Origin: Toxoplasma gondii ME49
Lineage: Eukaryota; Apicomplexa; Conoidasida; Eucoccidiorida; Sarcocystidae
Assembly (NCBI RefSeq): GCF_000006565.2
Contig: NC_031480.1
Span: 4,499,529 to 4,563,528, forward strand
Direction: 5' to 3'
Length of the DNA: 64,000 nt
Numbering within the stretch: position 1 is the stretch's first letter; each line of letters begins with the position of its first letter. Under the pieces are notes generated by a model. That model made no database searches. It was not told the DNA's origin and saw nothing but the letters and a program-made list of their open reading frames with translations. Shown here one piece after another: positions 45,865-59,100 of this stretch. The position numbers and the translations under genes were made by a program.

Positions 45865-48480
45865 TTATGTAACTGCCCCACCGCGTCGCGGCATACCTTT
45901 GCCATCGAGCAACTTCTACGCATCACTGCCTGTGAGCCAGTGAGTCTCTGGTCCGCAGAGCGGTGAGGCTGCTGCCGCGTTTCCCATTGTCACTTTTTCG
46001 CGTGTTCGGCGGCCGCAGTCGCTTACCATCTCGCCTTTTGCGGACCAGCTCGTGACCGCTCCCGTCATGTGGATGACGTCTCCGGGTTGAAGCACTCCCT
46101 TGACCTCGCGAATCAGACGTTCCTTTTCTTCTTCGTCTCCAGAGATGCCGCCGGCTGTCCGGTCGGAATTCCTTGCTTCCTCGCCGCTCCGTTCCGCTTC
46201 GCCTCCCTTCTCTCCTGTCGCCCTGCGGCGCAGAAACGGCAGAGGCAGCACCAAGACGACTGACGCCGAGGCGTCGGCCACCATGTAGTGCAGCCTGTGC
46301 TGTTCGAGGGTGCGCGACAGCGGGTCCGGGAGAGGCCGCAGAAGCATGAAGGTCAAAGACAGCTGACGCTGTTCAGGCCGCAGACTTCGGAGCGGCGTGA
46401 GTGCAGAAGCTGAAGCAGTGCTCGCGTGAAAAGACACCTGGGGAGGGGAGACGCCGTCGGCTGCCGCGTGTAGGTAGTCCAGGGGGGAGGGCAGCGGTAA
46501 AGGGTAGCAGACGGCTGTTCGCAGTTTCTTGACAGGGCAGGAACTCGCTAGAGGAGCTGGAGACGCGGAGGCAGCTGAGTGCCCCTCCAGAGCGCCAGAA
46601 ACAGACGAAGGAAAGACACCTGAAGAAGAGACATCTTTGCCTTCTCTCCGCGCAGCACTGGACCCTGCGAAGCCATCGGGGTCGTGACGAACGTCGGAAC
46701 GACTCGAGGCGCAGGCGTCCTTGTCACGAGACTGCCAGAAGACGTGCAGCGATGCATGCGCACCATACGGAGCGCCTCGCGGCTGCTCCTCTCTCCCTTG
46801 TTCCCCTACAGCCGCTCTCTCGATGCCTTCTCCCCGTCGGGCCTCCTGGAACCTATACGGTCGGTGCTTCCCGCTTTCCTCTTGCATCCGTCTTCGCTGA
46901 CTTTCTGACCGCGACCGACTCTCCCGATCCCCCGAAGCAACTCGCGAGAGAGAATGTGAAGGCTCCGCGCTAGACGCTGGAATCCGAGACTGTCCTCCCT
47001 CTGCGCCTGAAAAAAAGGGCGACACTTGTGGGTATATCCTGGACGCTCTGCATGCAGTTTCTTCCTGTGTGCTCTGCTGCGAAGGCAAACTGCAGCTCGA
47101 CTCTCTCTCTCGCTTGTTAGCACCCGAGACGTCTCCGCTTCGACCTTGCTGTCGAGACTGCCTTTCCTTCCTCATTCTCTCTCTTTCCTCAACAGCTGCA
47201 CCGGATCCGGGTGGGAAGCCCGAAGACTGCGGGCGAGGAGCCGCAGACGCCGCGAACGCCGCTGGGAGCGCCGCAGACGCAGCTGCCCCGGGGTCGGCTG
47301 TATGTACACCGTAAGTGAGGGACGGGTGAGGCGTCGACTCAGTGTGCAACGACGCAGGCGGGGAAGATGGGAGACCCGCCGACAGATGGGATCCGGGCAA
47401 ATGTACAGCCGCCGGAGCACGATAAAGAGTGTGTGGAGGACCATGCGGAGGCGCGGCAGCTGCAGAAACGACGTGCGGGGGTTGACCCCTCAGCGCATTT
47501 TGCCTCCCAGAGGACACTGCAGGTGGCCGCTGCCTGTCGCCCTTTTCTCGTCCGTGAAAAGCATCCCCCTCCCCATACACCGTGCCCCTGGTTTGCGCGC
47601 GACTCCGAGCATCGTCCGGTGGTTCTCGCGAGAGAGAAGCGTCTCCGCCCTCCCGGCCATGTAGCTTTTCAGGGCAGCCTCTCGACCGTTGGTTCTCACT
47701 GTGGCTGGCACCGCGTCTCGTGTGGTCGCGCTCCTGCGAAGAGTCCGTTCTGTGGCCACTCTGTTCCCTCCCAGCGGTCTGGGCCTGAGAGGACCGGAAG
47801 TTCGAAGAGCCCGAGAAGTTTCGACTCGGAGACTGCCGCTCTTCTCGATCGACGCACTCGCCTCTCTCCAGCCGTTCAGAGCCTCGGGCGAGCGATCGCG
47901 GGGGCCACTGCTTCGAGGCCAAAGGCTCACTCCGTTCGTGCTTTTCAGCAGAGTGAGGGTGCGAAAAAGCCGAGCCAGAGGTCGGAGACTTGCTGAGGTG
48001 TCCCTCCCACCTGGGGGAGGTGCACGCACGAAACGGCAGGTGGTTTGGAGGGAAGTAGAGAGACGCGGGATGGGTCGGAGGCCGGGCTGAGCCGTGGGGA
48101 GACACAAGTCGCTCTTGGTCGCCTGCACAGAGACTCAGTTCTGGGAAGTGACAGTTTTCTCGTCCGAGGTGCCTTCTGGCCTGCGCGTCGTGGAGACGGG
48201 AACCTGCACGCGCCTCACTTGGGTGCGGGTGTCCGTAGACCCCTGCGTGAGAAGCGAGGAAGCCGACACTTTCTGGAGAGAGGCCGCCAGCGGGGGGCGG
48301 AGACAAGTGGCCAGGAGGAACCTGCACAAAGTGCAGGGGAGCGTACACTCCTTCGTTTGCAGACGGGACGAGAAGCCGCACATCCCCAGAGACGCGAGAG
48401 CCCGGCACCTGCCCTGCGAACTGGTGCAGCGCTGGACCTTCAGGACGCCGTCCCCCATGGGGGTAAAGAGGCCTCGACAT
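45865..48480 (-). CDS. SOSS-B/NABP-like OB-fold ssDNA-binding protein
   Basis: Predicted single-stranded nucleic-acid binding protein, about 834 residues. Exon 1 is taken as 48480-46027, ending GAGATG/GTAAGC; a 51-base last exon 45915-45865 follows an AG and keeps phase 0 to a TAA. The first ~690 residues are low-complexity: Ser, Arg, Gly, Pro, His and Glu. The C-terminal ~140 residues resemble the SOSS-B OB fold: LRPEQRQLSLTFMLL matches the first strand, HYMVADASASVVLVL the strand that usually reads K.AD.TGSI, and LQPGDVIHMTGAVTSWSAKGEM the usual L.QPGDII.L..GY...F.G segment. An acidic ~40-residue insert (SGDEEEKERL) splits the fold between the latter two. In animals SOSS-B acts in double-strand-break repair and with Integrator; a role here is inferred. 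The upstream frame remains open to 48564 without an ATG. The short last exon is the weakest part of the model. Confidence 0.65.
47299..47310 (+). repeat. 12-mer TGTATGTACACC
   Basis: Exact copy inside the low-complexity part of the OB-fold gene; read on the coding (minus) strand it contributes GVHTA. Confidence 0.6.
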
Positions 48481-50140
48481 GGGGTGGACGGGCGCCCTTG
48501 GTTTAGGTGGGGGGAAGGGTTTGAGCGATTCCAGGTGACGAGGACGACGGAGAAATTTGATCAATCGTGATGAGAGTCAGAGTCGAGAAGCTGGAGGACA
48601 AACAGCGGCAACGATAGGACAGCATGAGAAAGCTCGTAGCAGAAGAGGAGTAGCAAGCGATAGGAGACAGACGTGACTGGTGTTCAAGCAAGAGGGGTGT
48701 TGAAGTGGACAGAAGCGAACACAGAGGGGTTGAGGACAGCAGGAAAAGAGTAGAAACAGCATGAACGCCGAGGAAAACCGAAGACAGATACTGACGTGTA
48801 GTAAGAGGGAAAAGCGAGAAGAGACAGACCCAAGAGTGCAAATAGTGCGCGTGCCATGCTGCCCTCGGTGACGGTCACAACTTCCCGGACTCTTCGTTTT
48901 AATGTAGGCGATGCGCTTTTGCGAAAAGCTCTCTGTTAGTTCCGTGGCAAAGCGCACACGAATGAGACACCTGCGAACTGTCTATCCCGTGTCCGGAAGA
49001 GAATGCGGGCTTCGCAGTTTCCGTCACTCGAGACGTAAAAGTGTGCGGCAGCCGCGCTCTCCGGCACCGGTACGTCTTATCCGAGCGACGGGAATCCCCC
49101 GGAAGCTGGCGCGGGGTCTCCTCTGCGTACCCCAGGCGCAATGCCTTTCTTTGCTGACTCTTCATACGAAAACAAAGATGAGCAGTTTCCGGTATTTTTT
49201 TCAGGCAAAGAGAGAAGTTGGAAACAGGCAGCACGGCGGCATCGTTGTCTGCACGCCAAGCTGGCGTCTCTCGGCTCTGAGCCTATCACCGAAAAACAAT
49301 CTTTACTGCCGCGGGTCGACCGTAAAAGCGTGCAACTATGGTTGCCTTTCCTTGTCTCTGTAGCGGAAAGCGCTTTCAGAAGTTCCCTTTCTTCGGCGTT
49401 CCGGGATTCTTTTGGCCGGGCACGCTTGCATGCAGCCAGAAGACTAGATGGCAGCGTACACATTCAGTTGTCTGTACACTCGAAAGGGATTCCACTCCCG
49501 CTCATGATGCGGACCGCGGACAAAACTGGCCACATCAGGAGAATCGTTTTTTGATCGGGTCGGTGGAGCGGGCCACTTTTTCCAGAATCGCGAAGAACGC
49601 AACAAGACGGTTGTCGCTGTATCGGGTCCAACTGCGACCGCTCGATTTCCTGAGAAAAGTGCCCTCTCGCGGGCGACTCACCGCCGCGTTTTTGCGCTCG
49701 ACTTCAAGCTTCAGCACTTTCTTCGACTGAAATCGATTTTTGTCGAGCCGCGGAGAACGCCACCACGACCGGAGGACTTCTTCCGCTAGCTCTTCGCGCC
49801 GTGTGTTCCGCACTTCCGCTGTCATCTTGCCAAAGTTCGCACATCTGGCTCTGAGCAGAAAAGCGGGCGCCTCAACTTAGCGCCGGACGCAGTTAGTATC
49901 TGTGCCGCGTGAGTTTTTCCTGGGCCGCAAATGAGTCAATGCGCTCAACAGAGATAAGTCGGCCTTTTCCATTTCACAGTTACCGACAGTCCCAGGTGTC
50001 TGCATTCGCTTAACTGTGTCTCCCTCCAGACATGTCGGACATGTGAGCCGTGCAGACGGACGTCTGTAAGGTACCCCGAGAAGACTGAGATGCGTTAAAC
50101 AACAGATGTGTAAACCCTGAACCTCAGCTCCAAAGGAAAC
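48481..50140. other. Shared divergent upstream region
   Basis: About 1.6 kb between two head-to-head genes, presumably holding both promoters. Open frames of 110-190 codons occur on both strands (for example 49877-50446, minus) but overlap one another and show no motif. No core promoter element is identifiable with confidence. Confidence 0.45.
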
Positions 50141-53100
50141 ATGGGCATTGACCCGCAATTCTCCACAGAGGACGGCGCGGCGAACGAGCCAGAGCCACAT
50201 GACGACACTCGCGGGACCTGCGGAGGTGCCGGGGACACAAAACAGGTCTGCCTCTCCCTCATCCCTGTGAAACGGCTCGAACACCTCTACGTTTACCGAG
50301 CCTTTTTTGCGAAAACATTTCGTCGCATAGTGACTCGATTCTAGCGGGCGACACTGTGAGTCGCGCGACTTCTCCAAGCCTCTCTGCGGCAGTGTCTTCT
50401 TTCTTTCTCGATCCCGTCTGCCCGCAGCACTTCTTCGTTTCGTCATACTGTTTCTTCTAGACCTCCTGTCTGCCCATTCTTACCATTCACGTTGCTTCGG
50501 CCTCGCCTCTTCGCCCCGACGTCTCCAGAGTGTCTCGATCCGGCCTCATACGCGCCTTTTCTGTCCCGTTTCGCGCGTCTCCACGACTTTTTCGGCTTTC
50601 ACTCTGCTCGATTTCGCCCTGGTCCGCCTCCGGTCCCTGGAATACGCCTCGCTGCTACTGCTTTCTTGCCAGCTTCACCCTCCTTTGTTTCTTGTGCCCC
50701 TTCACTGTTTCCCCATGCATCCGCGCGTGTCAGACTCTTCGCCTCATCCGCCTTGCGCAGGTCGCGGCGTCCTCTTAGCTTCTGTCAAACAGGAAGATGA
50801 TCTTTCAACGGTGGAAGAGCAGATTCCTTCCTCCTCTTTAGCTCACATTTCCTCCTCCTCTTCCCGTTCTCCGCTGTTTCCCCTGTATACGTTTCCTTCG
50901 TCCTTTCCAGATGCCCCTGCCTGTATCAACCCCGCTACGAATTTTCCCCTGCATAGTCTTCCCCCGGAGTCTCCGGTCTCCTCGTTTCTGTCTTCTCTCT
51001 CTTGTTCCCGCACTTCTGTTGGCGCTTCGAAGGTCTCCGTTCCGTCTTTCCTCGTCCCGCAGGCGAATCGCGGCGGCTCTCCTTCTTTCTATCGACTAGC
51101 ACCTTGCCCTGCTACCGGTCCCGCCTTCTTTTCGCTTCTCTGGGACGTCACGTCCGAGCAACTTCCTCGGCCGCTGCCGCCTGTCTGCTCTCCTGCTCGG
51201 CTTCCGTTGCACCACACGTTCCCTTTCTTCTTCACTGCGCTTGTCGACCCAAGTGCTGCCGAAGCAGCGGCGCCCAAAGGCTCCAGCAATCCCTGCGTCT
51301 CCTCGCCCCGTCGAGCGGAGGCGGGGACACAGTCGGTCTCTGCTTCGCCTTCTCCGTTCTCAGAGCAAGGCGACGCCGGTCACGGGAGCGCCCGGGAACG
51401 GCGAGAAGAAGGAGAGGAAGAAGAAGACGTGTCTCGCAGAGAGGGAAGGGGACGCACAGCCGCGCGGAGCTTCGCGGCCCGGCTGTACAGGCAGCAGGAC
51501 GTGTGGCGACGAGCGCGAGGTATATCGGGGAACCTCTTCATCGACAATTTCCGACACCAGCGGTTGGGTGAAGTCCGGTTGGACGAACTGTCCTATTTCT
51601 TCGAGGTGAGAACTTTGGGGTTTCTCCTGAAAGAGCAAAAATTCGAAAGGGAGGGAGAAAACGCGTTAGGAGAAGGGAAGGAAAGACAGATAGAGCAATG
51701 AACAGGAAAGTCGCAGAGACTGCGAAGAACTTCTGTTGGGACTTTGAAGAATCACAGCGAAAACGAGAGAAAATACTCGGAAACGTTAACCTCCGAAAGA
51801 AGTTCGAAGTAAACGACATATGAAGGTGGATCTCTCTGATGCTACCAGACTTGCTCGTGTTCGTCTCATTGCTGTCCGTGTATGTGGATCTTGGAACTCC
51901 TTGCGCCCTGCCCCCGATTTCGTTTCTTTCTGCACCTCTCCATTCGTCTTCTTTCTTGACCTTTATTGGAACCGAGTTACCTTGTTCGTCTCTTCATTCC
52001 TCTCCATTTGTGTTCTTTCGGCAGACTTGTTATCTGCGGACCCTCGGCGTCAGCACGCAACGAGGTCTTTGGAGTAACCACACTGCGTCTGTCACGCGTC
52101 TGGCTCTGGACCACACCGGGTAAACTTTCTCGGCGTGTCTCTTCTTTCTCTCTGTCCTCGCCTTCCTCCTCTTTGCGGTGTACATCCACCTCAAGCGCTA
52201 AATGCAGCTCGAACAGCCAGTCCGTCGACGAGCTCAGAACGCAGATGCACCGGGGAACACGCGCGCGCGCTTTCGCTCTGTCCTGCGTCTGTCTTTCTGG
52301 ATGCGTTGCGCCTTCTCTGTTTCCGTGTTTCCTTTCTCTGTCTTTTGTGCACGCGCCTCTCGCCAGTGTGTCCGGACCTCCGCGCGGTGTAGGCGGTGTT
52401 TGCTTCGCAGCTCTTTCCACTCTCGAGTGACTCTCGGTCTCCTTCCAACTTGTCGCTCCCGCCGCCTCTCTGCACTGGAGCATCGCTGCCTCTGCGAACG
52501 GGAGGTCTGCCCCGCTCTCCAGACTCTCCATTGGCGCGGGATGCTGTACAGACACGACCTCCTTCCCATGGCAGGATAGCCGCGCATGGCCTAGATCGGG
52601 TGTTCGACGAACTGGTCATCGCTGCCTTTGCTTTACAGCTTTCGTTAACAAACGGACAGTCTGCTTTGCATTCACGTCCTCCTCCTGTGTCTCCAGTGCC
52701 GTCTCGTTGCATCTTGAAGCTGGAGCAGAGTGCTCAACGGTGGATCCGGCGCTTCATGAATCTAGCTGGAAGGCAGATATGTTGATACACTGAACAGGTT
52801 TGTAGAACTCGCATGCTGACTGTATTTGTTTTCCTTGAAATTGAAACCTGCTGGTTTCCGATAACCCTCTCTTGTCGTGGCTCAATCCAACTTCGCCCAA
52901 TGAACAAAAGATTGAAAGGGTCCGACAAATAGGTCAAATAGGTTTCCGGATGTTTCTTTGACGCTTCGACGCATATGTGCAGACGCTTCTTGCTGAGCGG
53001 CAGCGTGGACTGTCGCGTCTCCCTCTACGACCTCGACGCAGATCTGCTGTTCGCCCTCAACGACGGACAGGGCCCGATTACGCGGCGCCTTCCTCTCGGC

Positions 53101-56100
53101 TTCGTCACTCGCAGGGAAAAGCTCAAGTGAGTTAACAGCGAAAGAACGCAGAAGAGAGGAAAGGGCAAAAAGAGAGGAGGAAGAGAGGGGAAGTGAAGAA
53201 GAAGAGGGGAAGCAAAGGAGATGCGACGGAAGACAGGCGGAGAACCGAGGATTAGAAGAAGAGGAGATGGAAAGAGAAGAGGAGAGCAGAAAAGAAGAGG
53301 GGAAGAGGAGACAATTCGAAGAGCCAAGAACAACGGTGGAGTTCCTCTGCACTGCATCATCCTTTCAGACTATGTAAGTTCTACAGGAGCAAAAGCTCTG
53401 TTGTCTGGAGGTGCAAGTGGACTTTGCGTGCTTTCTTTCTGCTGCCCACGCCTCGATGCGCCTTCGTTTTTTCACAAACTCTCCTCAAAAAACGCGACAG
53501 CGATATCTGGCGTCTCTTGTGCAGACCGCCGAAACGCATCCTCCACCCCACGCACTGCCAAGCGCGGCTTCCGCCGCTTCCAGGCTCTCTCGCCTCTCCT
53601 CTCCCAGGCACCAGTTCACGTCTTTCCTCCTCTTCGTCCTCTTTTTCCTCGGTTGCTTCTTCGTCCGCTTCTTGTTCTTCTCTGGGAGGGAGGAGAGGAG
53701 CGGGACGCGGGCACTCGCAACGCGTCACGAGTGTCGCGTGGCTTCCGACCGACAACGGCCTGTTCGTCTCGGTGGGTCTCGACCCCTTCGTCAAGGTGAG
53801 GCTCGAGTGGACGTCCACCCGAGGCTGCTGCGAGAGACGCGCGAAGCCTTCAGAGAGCCTTGGCGACACAGTGCGTCTCTCTAGAGAGATACGACAGACC
53901 GCCTCCTAGGAAAGCGCGACGCGCATAAAAATGTAGATGTCTCCGTAGATCTGTGTGGGAAGACCTGCGGCAACCCTCAAGCACAAGGGGGGATGGAAAC
54001 GCGTCTGCATGTGTAGGAATTTGTACTTCGTGTTCCGAGGACCCAAAGTCAGAAGCCTGGGTCATGCACGTCAACGATTCACAGAAAGACGACAAACATG
54101 CCAAGTTCGGATGCCTTGGTCGTGCTGCCTCTCTGTTGCGGAACGGCCGAGTTGTTGCGGGGACTCGAGGGCGAACGTCTGCTTTCTGTCTCCACGTGTG
54201 TGTCTGTTCTCTTCTTTTACGTTCGCAAGTGTTTCGCAGCTTCTATAAAACCTTCTCTTTCACGCGTCTCTTTGTCGCTTTCCGTAGGTATGGGATACGC
54301 GTGCTTGGGAGTGTGTGTACGACATTCCACTAGGCACAGGGATCCACTGCTGCGCCTTTTCTTCCTGTCTCTCCTCGTCTGTCCTCTCTTCCGGAGACGC
54401 GAGACGGAACTCGCAACCGTTCGTGGAGAACAGACACGCCCAGGCGACCTCTCCTCTCTCGCCTTTGCTTGCCTGCGGCGGCAGCAATGGAAGTCTACAA
54501 CTCTGCGACCTCCGTCTCGCCGCGCCCACGCTCACTCTTCTCGGCCACCAAGGTAAAGAGCGCTGAAAAGACTTCTGTCTGTGCAAGCGGGTTTGTGGCG
54601 CAGGACGCATCCAGACATGCGAACGTGTATTTCTTCCTTTCACACATCCATCTCTATCTAAATGTCACATGTACCTGTCAGATCCGTCCATCTCATCAGC
54701 CGATCTTACTGGCTTCGATCTCGATCTCTGCCGATCTACCGCATCGATCTTTCTCGTCATATCGCTATCTATCATATCGATTTTCCTCATCTTTACGTGT
54801 ATCCATCTATCTATCTTCTCATTATGCTTCTATCGATCGATCTATATATCAGTCAATCACAGTTGTCTATCCCATCTGTGGATTTGTCTGTCAATCCGTT
54901 GATCTATTTGCGAGCGTGGATTTGTTTGAAAGATTTTCTGGTTTCCGTCTGAATTTGCAAGATGACATGTGAGCTTCCCCGAGTGTTCGTCTGTGTCCGC
55001 ATGAATCCGTTTTCACATTTCGGGTGTGGGCCGCTCCCTGGTTTGCGCCCAAGTCAGTCTTATAAAGTTTCGACTTTCTTCGCAACGCATGCAGAGCTTC
55101 CTTTCTTCTGCGTCACTTCTCTCATCTTTGCCCGTGTCGTTTGCTTCCTCTTGTCCAAGGTTCGGTGCTCAGTGTCTGCTGGCACCCTCGGCGGCCCTTC
55201 GAGATCTTTTCGGGTGGCCAAGACGGGTGAGAAACTTTGGAGACAAAGAAAAACAGTGGGAGAGAAGAACAAACAGTTCGTGTTGAGCGGATTCTATTCT
55301 ACACAGCGCCCCAGGAGGTGCGCGAGGAGGAAGAAAGCGACTTCGCCACACGCTTGCAGAGTCTGCTTGCAGGTGTATGCCGCGCATGCCGCGCATGCAG
55401 TGGTGCAGGACCGCATGCGCATCTCCGGCTAGCCACCGCTCGTTTTGACATTTCGGCGTGTGCCACGCATGCACAGATATGCGTCGATGTACCTCTGCGA
55501 AAACCTGCTGTTTTCGTCTGCTTATTGACATCTGCCCGCCGGCGTCGTGCAGACGTCCTGTCTCCTTCATCTCGTAGTTCGCCTTCTACGTTAATATGTC
55601 GATGTGGAGATACACATGCCGGTATACACATGCTTATATATCTGTATATATATATATATATATGAATATATATGTACATATATATATATATATGCATATG
55701 TGTATATATAGAAATCTAGATGTCGAGAAGATGGGTAAACAGGGATCAGCTTCATGCGTATCTCTCTTCACCTTTTTCTCTGTGTTTTACGTTTCTTCAT
55801 GGATTTTTGGTTCGTCGTTTGTTCCACGAAAACGGGATCTTTTTTTCAGGACGATGCGAACGTGGGACATCAGGCGAGGCGACTCGCCTCTCCTTCAGTT
55901 CAATCATCTCGTCCCTGACGTCGAATTCCTCGAAATCCATGGAACGACGCTGCCTCCGACTCTCGGCAGTCGCGACTCTGCGGAGAGAGATGACCTTTAC
56001 GACGGTGCGAGAACGAGAGCTAGTCGTCTTCTCTTCAGTCCTTAATTTCGTCTTCGTCAATCGTAGCTGCGACGCTTTTTTGATCTTGAATTCCCCACCT

Positions 56101-59100
56101 CCTACCCCCTTCAGACATGCATAGACGCGTCTAAATATATATATATATATATTATAGATTTGCAAGTCTGCAGAGTTACAGCTTTATATGAGCACACATT
56201 GATTGAACCATGTATCTTGCAGAGAGACGCGGCATCCTCAGACGTCAATTTGGCTGACATATCTGGTGGGTTGTGCATGTCCGCGTGGAACATCTGGAGT
56301 TTCTCTTCATCTCTCTTGTCTCTTTTCAGCACTGCCCTCTCGTGGCGCTTCCTGCAAACAGACACTTTCAAAAGCAGAAGAGCCGCGACCGTGCAGCTCT
56401 CGAACCCTCTCTTCTCCCTCTTCTTCTTCATCCTTACCTTCTTTTTCTTCGTCCTGTTCATCATCTGCATCCTCCTCTTCTCCACCATCTGTTTCTCCAA
56501 ATGCTTCCTCTTCTTCTTCGTCGTCTTCTGTGGCCTTCGCGTGTGCCATCCCGTCTCTGGACGAGCTTTCAGAGCTCTGGGAAGAGGCGCCTTCTCTGTC
56601 TTCTCTGTCCTCTCCGTCGCGTTCTTCTGCTTCGTCTTTCTCCTCTCCAGGGCGGAGGAAGTCGCATCAACTCCCTCCGGATTTCTTCGGTCGCCGCGAC
56701 GCGTTTCAAGATATTCGCTCTGCCTTGCCTGCCTCTTCCCCCTCCCCTTGTTCTCGACGCGCCTCTGTCGCAGAACTGGAGCAAGATGCAGAAGAGCAAG
56801 CGAGGGCATGGCGCACCCTTCTAAGCCACAACTCGAAACGCATCTCGTCTTCAGTCTCTTCCTCTGTGTCTTCTTCGAGTGGTAGACTGTGCGGCCTTTC
56901 TGGGGTCGCTCTGTCGCCAGGGCACCGAGAAAGGATGGAAGGAATGCATGCAGGAGAGGGAGAACAGCAAAGCTCGAGTCTGCGTTGTGTGTCTCCTGAA
57001 GGCACCAGACAGGACGTCGGACGAGCGCGGAGAAACACTCCAGAGGCTTCGCCTGCTCGTCTCCAAGTTAAGAGAAGGAGACGCGGAAAAGCGTTGCTCC
57101 CCTACATGCCCTCTCTCGAGAGAATTTACCGCCCCCTGGTGGCCGAGCAGGGACAGGGAGAACAAGAGAAGAGAGAGAGAGTGCGAGCAGTGGAGGAGAC
57201 TCGAAGGACGGAGGGAGAGCAACGGACGCAGAGAACGAGTGAAGTCGACCAAGACGCATGCGAGTTTTCTTCCAGATCTCCTGCCCACATAGAGAAAGAA
57301 GGCAGACAAGCGAACTCGGTGTCTTCTCGCGGACGAAGGGAACAGCCGGAAGGTGTCTCGGCGACAGGTGGAACACAGAGAACGCGAGCGGAACGAAACC
57401 AATCCGAAGGCGGATTGATGTCGTTCCGCTGTACAGACACCGAGAACAACGCGCGAAAAAAACAAGTGTTCACTTCCTCGAACTCCTCTTCAGCAACTGC
57501 GACCCAGAGGACTTCCTCGCTACGAAAGCCACGAAGTCGTACCTCTTCCTCTTCTTCTTCATCTTCGTCGGTATCTTCTTCTTCCTCTTCTTCCTCCTCT
57601 TCCTCTTCTTCCTCTTCGTCTTCGTCGACTTCTGAGAACTCGCAGAGCGATGGCGAAGGAACGCGGGAGAGAAGAGCTGTAAGGCTGAATGGAGGAGAAC
57701 GGAGAAGAGGCGAAGCCGCGCTACGGTCACCCTCGCGCGTGAAGAAAAAGAATTCTTTCCGACCTTCTTCTCTTCCTTGTCTGCGTCCTGTCACTTCGCA
57801 TGCACGAGCTGTCAGAGGAGACCCTGAGTCGCTTCTGTCTGAGAGCTGCGCAGAGTCCCTCTCCACATCTCTTGTCTCCTCTGCGGTCTCTCCGTCGCCT
57901 TCCGCGTCTCGAGGGTCTCTCTGTGGGGAGAGACGGCACGAGAGGCAGACAGAGGGCTCACGCGACCTACGGGGGGAAAGAGAAGTTTTCGACCAAAACG
58001 AAAGGAGAGCAAGCGCGGCGAGTCCGACAAGATGCGGGGCATCTTCCAAGGAAGAGGAGCGCAGAGACGAAGAAGCGTCTGTTTCTGCCGCCTCGCTTAT
58101 TGCGGAGTATGGAACGCTCATGCGGAGACATCTTCAGACTCGCGGCCGAGGCGTCTCCTGTCCTCCCAGATGTCGCCGAGCATCTCATCTGTCTTCTTCT
58201 CACCCTTCTTCTCCTGCTCGTCTCCCTCCTTCTTCTTCCTCACGGAGAGGCGCCCTTATCGTTTGCGGGGAAACGAGTATCTCTCTTTCTGCACGCACTT
58301 CCTCTCCTTTATCTAGAGGAAGCGATTTTGCGAGGCCTGAGAGAGGCCGAAGAGGGAGACAAGTCGGTTCTTCTCCGTCCACATCTCGCGGTGTTCCTTC
58401 ATCTTTTTCGCGTTCTTCATCCTCGTCTTCTCGTTCTGTAAATCCTCCTCGAGCGCCGAGAGCCGCGCGAGTCGCAGCCGCAAGCATTGATGCGAAGAAA
58501 GAACCAAGTCGAGAACTTTCGTATTTAGGGCGGCGAGAGGGGGTCACCGACCGTCTTCTTCCCGCAGTTGCTTCTCGCAAACTCGGCCGCTTTTCTCTCC
58601 ACTCTCCGGCGCCGCCTTTGCCGTCTGCCTCGGCCTCTGGCTTCGCCCACGAAGAAGGCGTCACGGAAATCGTCAGCGATGGGCACTTTGTCCTCTCTGC
58701 AGGTGCGGACGGCTGCATGCGTCTATGGAACGCAGATCGAGGCTCCCATTGCTTCGTTCACTACGACCTTCTCAGTCCTCTCCCGCAGCGCCCCAGAGGC
58801 AGAGGGCGAGGGGACAGAGGGCGAGGAGACAGAGGGCGAGGAGACAGAGGGCGAGGCGGACCCAATAGGGTTCTCGACGTTTTGGAGGAAGAACAGGGTA
58901 CACGAGTTCGAAGAAGACTGGGTCGCCTGGAGGCGTCAGAGGTGTTTTCTGAGGGCAGAAAGAGAGCGCGAGGAAGCGCACAGTTCGCTTCCACGCAGTT
59001 CACTTTAAGTCCTTCAGGGCGCTTCGTCTTGACGGGGAAAGGTGAGGGTCTGGTCGTACTGGAAGTCGTGACTGGAATCCGACAGGAGGCGCGTGCATCG

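Noticed and set aside
55026..55286. An open frame continuing Ser-rich sequence through 55080-55230 as an alternative WD40 exon.
   Set aside because: Only the third frame, starting at 55160 after TCCAAG, keeps phase with both neighbours and gives the propeller motif SVLSVCWHPRRP.
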